From Perkinsus olseni (lineage: Eukaryota > Perkinsozoa > Perkinsida > Perkinsidae): DNA of 17,467 nucleotides. The position numbers were made by a program, and so were the translations under genes. Location: the NCBI GenBank assembly GCA_013115135.1, contig JABANP010000783.1, positions 1 to 17,467 on the forward strand, in the 5' to 3' direction. Positions 1 through 10,062 of this stretch are shown in pieces (position 1 is the first letter of the stretch; every line of letters begins with the position of its first letter). A model generated the notes under the pieces. It saw only the letters and a list, made by a program, of their open reading frames with translations, was not told where the DNA came from and made no database searches.

Positions 1-41
1 GCTGCCACACGGCACGGTCTGCGTACGTACTGACGAGAGCC

Positions 42-251
42 TCAATCAAGTTGACGTGCACGTACGTCCCCCGAAGGTCGGGAACTGCAATCGCTGAAAC
101 CCTCCCTCCTGCAGTAGAGGCCCCCATCAACTTGCAACGCAACCTCACAATCTACCAGGGAACTCGTCACAGATGTACACATCAAGAGATGATTCAAAAT
201 GAAAAAAGTAATAATCGCAGAGAGCGAGCTCTGGTCATTGATCAACTTCAT
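42..251 (-). CDS. Possible first exon of a secreted protein (partial)
   Basis: The open frame begins with a true ATG at 251 and encodes 69 residues. The N-terminus looks like a signal peptide: a short polar start (MKLINDQSSLS), a hydrophobic core (AIITFFILNHLLM), then small polar residues (TSVTSS) suited to cleavage. The following segment has four cysteines (in VDCEVAL, LYCRR and SDCSS). A GTACGT donor-like site follows the Ser-Gly-Asp codons near 65, so the coding sequence may splice onward past the left edge rather than end at the TGA. No family is recognised. It has the same orientation as its neighbour and starts about 250 nt downstream of that gene's stop. It could instead be a chance frame; secretion is inferred only from the hydropathy pattern. 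Confidence 0.35.
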   Translation of the reverse strand: MKLINDQSSLSAIITFFILNHLLMCTSVTSSLVDCEVALQVDGGLYCRREGFSDCSSRPSGDVRARQLD

Positions 252-504
252 TGGCCTTCACCGCCAAGGAAGGTGCTACCATAGAATGGTAGTGTGAGCG
301 AATGGATTCATCCACCTGGACACCGATGGCCCCCATAGATGTCCGAGTGGAGGTTATAACTTCTGTAACCTGAACAAGGATGCAGTGAGGAGCGGACTGA
401 AACACAGTACTAGATCGTTACAACGTAGCAATGCAGTGCTCCAACCGTTGGAGTTCAACGAGTTATGACTGAGACGGTAGCGCTATTTAACTTACTGATT
501 CTCC
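252..504. other. Intergenic spacer
   Basis: This spacer lies between the stop codon of the DUF4470/MYND gene and the ATG at 251. No convincing exon, RNA gene or repeat is visible. On the minus strand an AG about 30 nt before the ATG at 251 could act as a splice-leader acceptor, but there is no strong polypyrimidine tract before it. Confidence 0.4.
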
Positions 505-3500
505 TCAAGCTTCCGTGCACTCCCGCTTATGCATCGGCCATGCTGCCTTCTGACACTCAATACTGCAATAATAGACCTTTTTACATCTAGCACAACGCTT
601 GGTCCCCGGCCTCTGGCATCTTCCACATTGGTGACCCCTTTCACCATCGAGATGGAGCTTAGAAGGTTGGCTGGTGCTCAAACGCGCGCCCGCCGTAGAT
701 TTCCTCAAGTCCTCAAATGACGGGATTTGCCGGTTCTTCAGGTGACATTATTGGTGTAGTGTCAGACGACCCCAGAGGGAAGATAACAGCAGGCAAGAAG
801 TGGTGCATGCACTTAGAGCTCAGAGGTAGGCTATTCCAACCCAACCAGTTAGTCCAGAAGCTCCTTGACGGAGTAGTCGTCGAAGCCTTTACCTTTCCCA
901 TAGATAAGTTCGCCAAAGTCGAGGCGGCGGGGATATACTCCTCAGTCCAGTGGCGCAGCTCCTCGGAATTCTCATCTACTCGGTAATGTAGCAAGCCCGT
1001 CTTAGCCAGTACTGCCGAGACCTCGCGCAATACTTCATCCGAGGAAGAGGGTTTGAGCACGCAGGCGGCAGCGGAAATAGTACTGCCATAGGTCCAGTCA
1101 AAATTGACGTCCTTGGAGAGGAGGATAATGACATCAATGGAGTTCTCCTTACCGAGCGTGACGATGCCTCTACCTCCCCACGACCGGCCTTCACTACGGC
1201 CAGACAGACAGTCTCTAAAGACCTCCCGTATGGTCATGCGCATCTGGTTCATTCCCTTGCTGCCGACTGAACTCACCCCCTGAGGCAGCATCGGCACCTC
1301 CAAGCTAAGCGCCACCCATTGCGTACTAGGATGTGCCGAGGGGGGCAAAGTCCTGGCGAGAGACCTTAGTGTCTTCACCGGGAGCTGTGGGCAAGGGTTG
1401 AGAGAACCACTCGACGAGCACCCACTGACCGATCTAGGCAGGGCAGCGGCACCGAAGGGACAGCAAGACATGACCGGGATGATAGCGTCGACGGAACCAG
1501 ATTTCCTTGCTACTTTCAGATGGACATCATTAAGGGATACCTCAACAGGCATGACGGCAGAGGCGATACAAACATCATCCGCTGTTATATCTAATACGTT
1601 CAAGCACTCATCTCGTAGCCTGCACTTGACTTCAGCTCCTCGATGTAGCGCTTCTAACGAGGACTCCATAGTCAATTGTATAACAAAGCGTACAGCACCG
1701 TCAGGTAGCCATTGTCTTGCTACGAACTTAAAGGAGGATAGTAACGGTGATGATGCCGGCAGCCTTGGTGCGGACGTACAGAATCCCGACGGGACGACCT
1801 CGCTGGATACCACAGTGGCTGGGAGGCAAATGACATCCTCCACAATTTGCGCTGCAGTGACGTCCACCGACACGTATTTCATATCGAGAACCGTTCGCGG
1901 AATAATAACATGCACTCTCTTGTCAAACATACAACCGATGAAGATGGACTTCTCGCCCTTGGCAGAGGAGAAGACGACGTCGACGAATCTGTAGTCCATC
2001 CGATTGCGGCCTATCTCGCCGAGTACCCCATCTTGATCTCGCCACTCAGAGGACACCTCTAATACAGCCTCGACCAACCTTCCATCTTCACCAAGGGTTT
2101 CCTTGTACTCAGTGAGACCCGCCAGACAGGTCAGAGCTCGGTAGCCTTGGCAGTATCGTGAAACCACAGAGGGATGCAAATTGACCGCTGCCGCTTCGGC
2201 CGAAACCAATAGGTGGCAATCCTTCTTCCAGCTCTGTGTGAGAGCTCCCGAGTTGAAGAGTGCTTCGAGGAGGCGGACAACAGTCGTAACACCAACAGGG
2301 TACGCCCGGCCTCCCGGGGCAGCAGCACGTTCCAGGGCACTGTGGATCGCATTCACAATCTGCGGTGAGTCCCCAATAGACACCTTATCGAAGTTGTCGT
2401 AGCAGCGTCTCCAGCGAACGCAAAGCCCAGCCATGCCGTTGGCATTTGCACTCGCAGAGGCTACGAACGATCGGGGATACGCCGTCCAAGCTCGAGAGGG
2501 GTCAGACCTAATCCTGCTGTCACGAGAGTCGTAGGAACGTAGGTCGTCGAGCTGTAGGCCAACGGCGTATGGTATCAGCCATAGTGGTACTCCTGCCAGG
2601 CAGTTGCTGAGGATCTCGCCATAGGAAGAGCATCCCGCATTCATCACATCAGTGGCCAGCACAGCCCTAGGGTTATCCTCTCTAGACGCCAACAAAGGTG
2701 CTGCACTGAGCAAGATAGGCAAGGCGCCAGTGTTGTCAGCTATGTTGGACGTGTCTATCATGTCGAAGCATGTAGGCGCACCGATATCCTTGAGCTGCGT
2801 CACCAGACTCCTCACAGAGTCGGCCTTTCTCATTGACCAGGCACGGGGTTGAGGGGCGAGAGCATCACAGAGCTGGAAGGCGTCACCACAGTGTAAGATG
2901 ACCATATTCTTCCCAGTCATCAATGCCTTAACCAAGGCCTCCGACCGCATTGAGAACATCTCGAAGCAGGTCTCCGTGGGGGACAGAGACCGCCTTTCAC
3001 CACCCCGGTCAACAAACCGGGTACGACAGGGACCGGCATCATCGTAGACCTTCCATAGCTCTCCAGGGATAGCGTAGTACGGACACGAAGTAAAGTCTAC
3101 ACGCCACACCTTAGCAATATCCTGGGCTGATGCTTCCTCAAAGGACTTACTATATGCCGTTGTGAAGTCTACGACGTCGGCAAGAAATGTGGGATTAACA
3201 ACGGTTCTTTTACTGTTACCCAGAGGTGATAAAGCTGCTGCTGCTGCACCCTGGCCCACATTGGACACCCCTGCGTACCCACGATCCCGGTACTCCTGGA
3301 CGGCTTCATCCAGGGAGTGAAGACCAAAGATGGTGATAGCAGATTCTAGCTGTGTCCCTATCTTCCTGCCCTGCAACCCAAGCCCCATCATGACTTTGTC
3401 TTTCAGGAGGTGTCGCAGCCTCTGCACGCGGGTGACGAGATCTCTACCAACACACACTCTGTCATTGAGAAGTTCATACCACCAACGGAGCAGCTCGATG

Positions 3501-4024
3501 ACGCCCTTCTTATCTCCAGTAAGATGCACGCCGCGCTGTTCGAGGGATGACACCGAAGGACCCTCCTGTAGACCCTCGAAAACATCACGGATGGCCACCT
3601 TGAGCTCATCAGCGACTTCCTCAGTGATGAACATACCGTAGACGGCTTCCCACGCCACCAAGGCTTCCTTCGGCGACAGACAAGAGCCTCCCTCATGTTC
3701 TTCGGCGACGTTGTTGATCAGAAGTTGGAGGTAGACTAAGTCCCGAGCGATAATGGCAGGCTCGGTGTCACAGCAGACAGCCTGAAGCGGAGTCGATGCC
3801 CAGGACTTTGCCTGGGTGCAGGTCTGGTTGAGTAAAAACGTATGCCCCACAGAGACCATATCACCACATCCCAGCAACAACACTCTCGTAGGCAGCTGAC
3901 AGCCGCGAGCTGAAGCGCAGAGGTCACGAGGTGGGATATTGGCGAACGGGTAGAGAGTGAACCACCGGGCCACAAGGGGACAGAGAGGAGGGCATGTGAG
4001 ACGAACGTCAACCTCGGATGCCAT
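505..4024 (-). CDS. DUF4470 and MYND zinc-finger protein
   Basis: Large protein of about 1120 residues in two exons: 4024-893 (1044 codons) and 735-505 (76 codons plus stop), joined by a proposed 157-nt intron with donor GTAAAGG. An N-terminal DUF4470 domain lies at about residues 19-115: the [15 protein letters not shown] segment, then [11 protein letters not shown], then [18 protein letters not shown], the family's order of motifs. The C-terminal MYND finger at about 1081-1117 has all eight zinc ligands with spacing C-x2-C-x7-C-x2-C-x5-C-x3-C-x7-H-x3-C. DUF4470 proteins with MYND fingers are known from fungi and protists; the finger normally binds proline-rich partner peptides. The middle 900 residues are unassigned. 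I chose ATG 4024 because the open frame upstream has only a GTG and the DUF4470 homology begins soon after. The finger is out of frame with the long exon, so an intron or a frameshift is required. Function unknown. Confidence 0.8.
736..892 (-). other. Proposed intron joining the DUF4470 exon to the MYND exon
   Basis: The long frame runs on to a TGA at 713-715, but its last residues look non-coding. A good donor (AAG followed by GTAAAGG) at 892 in phase 0 and an acceptor (CCTGAAG) ending at 736 give an in-frame join, with exon 2 starting [13 protein letters not shown]. Another acceptor ending at 712 also keeps the frame. Weak donors at 770, 767 or 746 with an acceptor at 704 also fit arithmetically. 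At 157 nt this intron is longer than most in the window. Confidence 0.45.
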
Positions 4025-4389
4025 ATCCTCAGGGAATCGGGAAAGGACTTCAAACTGTGAGCAGTAGATTTGGAAAGTAAACGAGCACGAAGAGCAAAAC
4101 GCAGCCGAAAAGGAATGCACATGCTGTTTGAAGGAAGCCAGGTTGGTTCTGCTACGCTAACGCTTCTGCTAAGTTCTGACCTATACAGCGACTCTGCGCT
4201 TCATGTGAAACCCATGCTGCAACAAGACAACAGCCTGTTACTAACGGGCACTCCGAGGGCTAGTAACATTGTACTAGCGTGGACACAGCGCTCACAAAGT
4301 TTACCAAGAAAGACCTCACGCAAGCCATACCGGACAGAAACAGTAGGAACGTTATGCTCAAATATAGGACGTGAATTGTAAGGACGGAG
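4025..4389. other. Intergenic region upstream of the DUF4470 gene
   Basis: No supported exon. The DUF4470 frame stays open upstream of its ATG to about 4120 but has only a GTG there. On the minus strand a pyrimidine-containing AG (CTGCTCACAG, ending at 4055) lies 31 nt before the ATG at 4024 and is a plausible splice-leader acceptor. Nothing else is seen. Confidence 0.35.
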
Positions 4390-4680
4390 TTACACGGACA
4401 CTGCCTGCTGCGAGTCGTCATTTGTCCCTGGCTCGGGCATAGGGTTCTCAACCTCTCCTCCAGGTGCGTTAGCAGTATCCGTAGCGGCCTTCTCAGCATC
4501 GGAATGCTGGTGATGCTGCTGTTTCTTGTCCTTCTTGTTGTAACCAGCCATGACGTTGATATCCTTCCCCTCGTGCTCTAGCTTCTTGATGCCTTGCTCC
4601 GCCACTGCCTTCATGATATCATCCAAGCCCGAGGATGCTGATAAGCCGTAGTCTCCGAAGACGATGGCCCTATTGATCAT
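4390..4680 (-). CDS. Small hydrophilic hypothetical protein, 96 aa
   Basis: Complete frame from ATG 4680 to a TAA, beginning MINRAIVFGDYGLSASSG. The first 50 residues look folded (a helical segment around LDDIMKAVAEQGIKKLEHEG). After that comes a Lys/Gln/His-rich stretch (NKKDKKQQHHQH) and an acidic, Pro/Gly/Asn-rich tail that is probably disordered. No family is recognised. It starts only 42 nt after the stop of the Pus1-like gene. An AG at 4693-4692, preceded by CTGCCTTCGT, lies 11 nt before the ATG and could receive a spliced leader. I tested whether it is a further exon of the upstream gene; the join through GTGAGC...GTAG is out of frame, so I keep it separate. The charged tail may indicate RNA or protein binding, but that is a guess. 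Confidence 0.5.
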   Translation of the reverse strand: MINRAIVFGDYGLSASSGLDDIMKAVAEQGIKKLEHEGKDINVMAGYNKKDKKQQHHQHSDAEKAATDTANAPGGEVENPMPEPGTNDDSQQAVSV

Positions 4681-4691
4681 AGTGTGAGAGG

Positions 4692-4715
4692 CTACGAAGG
4701 CAGTAGTAACGTTAA
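4692..4715 (-). promoter_or_regulatory. Candidate splice-leader (trans-splicing) acceptor
   Basis: The 42-nt gap between two same-strand genes contains a pyrimidine-containing stretch ending in TTCGTAG, and the next gene's ATG follows 11 nt later. A spacer this short leaves little room for a separate promoter. It fits the polycistronic transcription with trans-splicing known in perkinsids and dinoflagellates. No leader sequence can be seen here, so this is inference from position only. Confidence 0.3.
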
Positions 4716-4722
4716 CGAGGGC

Positions 4723-7377
4723 TCACCAGGCTAGGCGGAGAGTTATGTTGTAGAGCCTAGGGCCGGGAAGGATCTCATGTGGGAAAGTACATAATATGTC
4801 GCTTGCTGTTCGGTTTGGCAGGAGCTGAGAGAAGAGAACAGAAAGAAGCCGTAATTCAAAAACCAACCAAAGGAGCTCGGAGTGCCAACGATGCCCGTAT
4901 CTCCCTCCCTTACTGCAATGAGTAGCTTCTGCCTCTTAGTAGCATCAGGCAGCTTGAGGCCTAGACCTTTCCTCTGACGCTTCTCATCCTTTGCTAGAGC
5001 CTCTTCTTGTTTCTCTATCGTATCCTTCACTGACTGTATCTTCTTCTCTCTAGCTTCGAGATGCTTGCATGGATTATTACCACCTATGGGAGCCGAGCCT
5101 AGACTCTCCCCAAGTCACAGAAGCCCCAAGCCACTACTCGCGGCCTCTTGTGCTTCCTTCACAGCCTTCTCCATCAGAGGCCAAATCATCTGCTGTGATC
5201 GGAGCTGCACTGTTCAGCCACTCATCTTCGAACTCCTTCTCTACATTGGACTCTAGCCATTGACGCCTGCAGCCGATAGATGCCTCCCCACAGCAGGATG
5301 ATGGGCTGCAGTTCAACCATACCTGACTTCCGGCAGTATCTCTGATCTGAGGAATTTGTCGGCCTCCTGCTGCTGCTCAGCGGACAGGAACTCGTAAACA
5401 GCAGCCTTGGGTGGTTTCGAATCGCCAATGGCCTAAAGACATAGCACCATCAGCGGCAGCACATTTAACATGACTTAGTGTAAAGCAGGCAGCAGGCTCC
5501 TACGCTATCATGATGACTATGCTCCATGATAGCATAGCCCGCTCTGGTGTCCATGCCTGTAAAGCCACTAGTGTGCAGGATAAGTCCGCAGGCAGGGGCT
5601 AGAGGTGAGTGGAACTTGTAGCTGACCATCATGATGATAGGACACTTCGACGAGGATCGCCCCCATCCTACTTAGTATCCACGGCAAACTGAATGCATGA
5701 TATACTCGGGAATACACCTCTGGCGTAGGCTATGGCCCCGCCTATCATTAGCCTAATCTGATTGTACCTGATAGTACACGTAGAGAGCAGCCACACAGCG
5801 GGCCGGTCCCCTACTGCGACTTACAAGAAGAATTGCCCTCTGACGTCCACCCTAACCCATTTCTCTCCATCTTCCATCTCCAATGGAGTTGCTGTGAAGC
5901 TGTGGATGGCACTGTTACACTGGTCGAGTAATACTTGTATACGGGGTAACAGGGAACCTGGCCACCGCGTTAAAGGTGTAGTTAGCAGGGGACGGCTCAC
6001 CACTGAATGGTATGTAGGTTCCCCCCACGGCTGGTTGAGAGGAGGACATGTCCTCGTCGTCATCAGGCGTGGTGGCGGTAGGTGTGCTTGCCTCTTTGAC
6101 AGGGGCGCTGGCTTCTTGTTTCTCCTGGGCAGTACTCTCGCTTGGCTCTGCCGTCCGAGGTTTCTTAGCCGGCGGCTCATCGGACGCCTTCGGTCCTGAA
6201 AAAAAGCATGTCGTACAACGGAGTAAAGGCGAGCGTTTCTACTCGAGGATTCCTCAACTGTCGGGGTAACAGTGTTCTCAACGCCACTCAGCTCTCCCGA
6301 CTTCTCGTCATGCCCCGACTTATCGGCGCTAGTCGGTTCAGGCGACTTCTTGGGCCCGTCCTCTGAATACGAGACCGTAGGACTCCTCCAGCCGACGGCA
6401 ATCACTCACGCCATTCCTTTTCCTTCTTGGCGGCTGCCTTCTTGGCCTTCCTCTCTTTAGCCCTCCGTATCTCTCTAACACTAAGGTTGGTAAAGTTATG
6501 GTAGTTGTGGGCATCAGTGAACTGCCCCAATGCCTCCTGTAGCTTATCAACATCACCAGCCAGAGACATCGGCATGTAGTAGGAGTAATGCCGCCAGTTA
6601 CCTGACAGTGCAGGGACTGGAGTATACCAGCTCGGCCTGAGCCCGGGGTTGCGAGGAGTAGCGAGTACTACATGATTTCTGAGCATTAAAACTAGCACAT
6701 ATCTTCATGCAGTTGAAGACCCTGATCTCCTTCGGGAGCTCTCTATTGATGGCGTCCACGATCTCTGGATACCTGTATCGCTATGTTGTCCTCCCCTGTA
6801 TACAAGGTAACCAAGGGCTCACGTCCTATTCACTCTATCAGCCTGACGATTCCCTTTCACGTCTGGCGCCTCATGTACCAGGATCTTGGCGCTCACCACG
6901 ATGCGTGCTGCTGATACCTACACCGTTCGTTGAGCGCTACAGAGGCCACTGGCAGGAGTAGTACGCCAGCGTCAGTACGGCTACTCCTCGTCCACTGGAT
7001 CTCCTCCAGGCGTTCAACATCAGGCTTCACTACACCAGCCCTCTTCATTGCAGCTAGGAGGTCCGACTCGACGTACTCAATGCGGTCACAGTTATCAACA
7101 TTCATCTGCAGCCCACGGTACTTAGTGCCTGATGACAAAGTCATCTCTGCACCCTCTCCTGGGTAATCCACTACGAGGCGGCGGCCATATGAGTTGGGAC
7201 CGATGAGAATGCTTTACCCAGTGTTTTAGGGACGGAAAGCCCCAGAGAAGTTCCTGTATTACCATTGAAGCCTACGACTAGGGCGCACTTTCGCTTGGCG
7301 TTGAGTTGCAATGTGGGGACAGCAGCAGTGGCCTCGGCAGGAGCAGGAGGAGTAGGAGAAGAGGTCGAAGGATCCAT
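4723..7377 (-). CDS. tRNA pseudouridine synthase, TruA/Pus1 family
   Basis: TruA-family enzyme converting uridines in tRNA (and, for Pus1, some other RNAs) to pseudouridine. Thirteen exons: 7377-7263, 7128-6918, 6772-6672, 6601-6410, 6362-6243, 6195-6001, 5933-5825, 5767-5672, 5621-5504, 5432-5323, 5266-5163, 5098-4914, 4824-4723; about 585 residues, all phases consistent. Visible signatures: YRGLQ near residue 42, the catalytic-Asp motif SSRTDAGV (Asp about 91), LPKEIRVFNCMK, SFNAQKSC followed by YSYYMPM, HNYHNFTN, and the C-terminal core motif GQFFLYNQIRLMIG. Eukaryotic Pus1 is usually nuclear or mitochondrial. About 130 charged residues, with Lys-rich runs that could be nuclear signals, are inserted between HNYHNFTN and the last core strand. 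The C-terminus after the WLESNVEKEFEDEW segment (exons 11-13) is less certain. ATG 7377 is the first Met before KRKCALVVGFNG. It lies 246 nt downstream of CAP. Confidence 0.85.
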
Positions 7378-7623
7378 CCAGGACTTAGGGAAGCTACGGA
7401 ACCATCTAGGTCATGGGCCAATCCGTTGCACTGACCGTCGCGGAGTCCCTAGTGCAGTACTATTACGCAATCACGCAGCACTTATGAAAAGAAGCATGAG
7501 TGGTAATCAATTCGGTATAGTTGCAATAAGAGTTAAACAATGGATATTATTATGACTGCTCCCTTCGACTCCTTCACGCGTACCTACACGGATGTCGATC
7601 TCCAATAGGACTCTCCCGGCATC

Positions 7624-10062
7624 CTACAGGTCGGACACAGTACTGTGTAGCTTGGCCTCGGCAGGCTGCTTCTCCACACCCACCAGCTTATGGACGAATT
7701 GCTCTGGTATGGGCATCTCCTTGTAGTCACCATCCTCCGATCTGATAACGGGAGCTATCCTAGTCTAGTAAAGGCGGCGGCGTACATTGGTATGTTAAGG
7801 TTCATCTCCGAGCTCTTGCTAGTAGTGATGGTGCAGTCCAAGGAGGCATTGGATAGGAACAGTTGTACCTGGCCATTGACGAGCTTCAAGATGGACGACA
7901 CCAGGGCTGCCACCACCACTACTACCCCCGAGCATTTATCGATACTGATGCAGGGAACGCAGCCGATGGTCTGGACACGGCAACTGAGGAGAGTGTTGAT
8001 GAGAGGAGCATGAAGGAATGCTACGCCTAGATCACCTTTCACAGTTGACTAGCTCTACGGAGGATATCACACTCTCCAGTATGAGCTGAACATTCTTGGA
8101 CCCGTCCAAACATACCGATTTACACTGAGGAGGAGGACCGATCAGAGTCTACGAGCCCTTCAGTGCGGCAGAGGATGGCATCCGAAGCAGCTTACCTTGG
8201 TAGGTATCTGAATGGTGGTATTGGTTGAATTAGATATATAAACTAGCTGCTTCATAGTGACATCGGGTAGCTCCAGCACTCCCGAGTGGTTGATGTAGTT
8301 CTCCACTATCCAGTTGTCCCTTAATACCTGCTATGAATATGCAGCTTACTCGGACTGTCCTTCGCGAGGGTAGAAGGGAGTACCTCGCAGCGTGGCTTCT
8401 TTGGGGCAGGCCTTGACTCCACCCTTAGTCTGCGTGTGACTACCGTTGCCGTTGATAGCCGTAACTGAGTGCTCACAGCATCTACCTACACTCCAGAGTG
8501 AGGTGGGTCCAGATCAGCCGAGTCCGGTCTTTGTGCCCCTCTCTTTCAGACAAACTAGACCTCCATCTACATCACACAGGTCACGCCGTTCTCCTTGACT
8601 TACGGTATTTGTCCGACACGTGGCCCTTGTTATTCTTAGTCTTCATCTCGGCCGTCACATGCTTTAAACCCTTGTTACCCTCAGACCCCATCTTTGCGGA
8701 TGTCAGCGAATACCTTACACGACAGCAATAGCATGGCCGAGAGAAACCCCCAACCTACAGCAGCCATACCGCCCGGGGCTGGACCCGCAGCAGTAGGAGG
8801 AGGGGGTGCAGATGGACGAGACCCGGGCGCGGGCGGAGGAGGAGGTGGTGGGGCCTTACCCTTCGCACCTGGATAACACTAGAGGGAGGCGAGTGAATGA
8901 AGAGGCGCCTACTAGGTGGCGGGGGCGGCGGGGCATGACCCTTCGCTGAGGGTGGCGGAGGCGGGGGCGAGGACGAGCCTATACTCGATGGCCACGGCGT
9001 TGCCGACAGGGCATGCTTGGCAAGGAACCTATCATAACTAGTGATACACAAGCAGGTAGCATGCACGCCCTCACTCCTTAGGGTCGACACCATCCTTCAC
9101 TTTCCACATGATACCCATTTTGAACCTATCGTCAGCGGAGAAGTACTCCCGTAGTGTCGTGAGGCTGGCCTTCATCGCCTTCACCCAAGCAGACTCGGCG
9201 GAAATCTTGCGTCTCAGCACCTGCACGTCAGCTGCGCCACTGAAAGTGTTGGTATCAGCAGCAAGAGGCCACCTGCATGAAGTAGTAGTCGGCACTTTCC
9301 AAGCAGTCAACGACAACATCCTTGGGGTTACCAGGTGTAACGAATATCATAACCTGTCAGTCACGCTCGTGTGTCACGCAGTAGATATTGCCCTCACCAA
9401 GTTCATCGCCTCTGCCGTGCCCTTCACGAGCGGGGTCAAATCGGCTTGACCAGAGTCCAGCAGCTTTCCAACCTCCTTCGATAGCTCCATCAGCGGTGCT
9501 AGTACCACTTGCCAGTCGCCATCGCCTGGCTTCCTGGCCATTGTCGTCAGTAATAGCAACTGCATGGAGAGTTTTCCACCCAATGCGCGGACTATTCCCG
9601 TACTACATTCCGCAGCATCTTCACACATTTACAATAGCACTGAGTAGCAGATAGTACCACACTCTCCCCAATGCTCTGAGCCTTCCCCATAACCTCGTCT
9701 AGAGAGGGAGTCATCTTAGCATCGAATGCAGCTACGAAATCGGGCAGCTCTGCTGTGGCGGGACTGAAGCAGAGGCCAACAGGGCCGATACCAGACACGT
9801 AAGGCAGCCCGATAATGGCTCAGGCTAGAAAGTTAACCAACAATGACACTGTCCATTGGCGGGCGGGACATTGAGTCATCCACTTGGATGCGAACTTCTC
9901 TAAGCTGTCGCTGCCGACCGAGCGAGGATGCATTCCCTCCTACCCTCGATGTGATGATGAGCATCCGCCAGCTCTATCAGTAGCCGCAGCCCCCTTATTA
10001 TAGAGGTCCTCCAGCCGGGATGTGACCTCTTCAAGCCTCTTCAATAAAGACGACTCGGTCAT
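7624..10062 (-). CDS. Adenylyl cyclase-associated protein (CAP), full length
   Basis: CAP recycles cofilin-bound ADP-actin monomers and promotes nucleotide exchange. Exons: 10062-9944, 9763-9663, 9618-9398, 9353-9273, 9220-9075, 9028-8913, 8868-8759, 8691-8604, about 8439-8384, 8327-8196, 8124-8036, 7983-7926, 7868-7786, 7741-7624; about 505 residues. In order: an N-terminal coiled-coil start (MTESSLLKRLEEVTSRLEDL); the helical folded domain to about 225 (ELPDFVAAFDAKM, ADYYFMQVLRRK, SAWVKAMKASL); poly-proline runs at about 240-290 in the repeated form SAKGxAPPPPPP; a WH2-like motif (GLKHVTAEMKTKNN); a Lys/Pro linker; and the C-terminal beta-helix CARP domain at 347-505 (DNWIVENYINHSGVLEL, TIGCVPCISIDK, SNASLDCTITTSKSSEMN, EMPIPEQF). 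Introns are 44-71 nt apart from the first (180 nt) and the linker intron (164 nt). Exon 8 needs either the acceptor at 8692 or a 1-nt frameshift; the linker exon is uncertain. An in-frame ATG exists at 10203, but homology favours 10062. Confidence 0.9.

Noticed and set aside
1398..1994. 198-codon plus-strand open frame
   Set aside because: It lies antisense inside the continuous DUF4470 exon and its translation has no recognisable features; it is a shadow frame.
5134..5316. Alternative end of the Pus1 gene at a TAG near 5134
   Set aside because: Donors before the TAG allow in-phase splicing to the helical exon at 5098-4914, whose frame is open and whose codons look coding. The exact donor (5162 or a nearby one) remains uncertain.
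5505..5535. Inverted repeat GCTATCATG...CATGATAGC as a possible terminator or regulatory hairpin
   Set aside because: It falls within an exon of the Pus1 gene and has a 12-nt loop with no T-run; it is probably coincidental.
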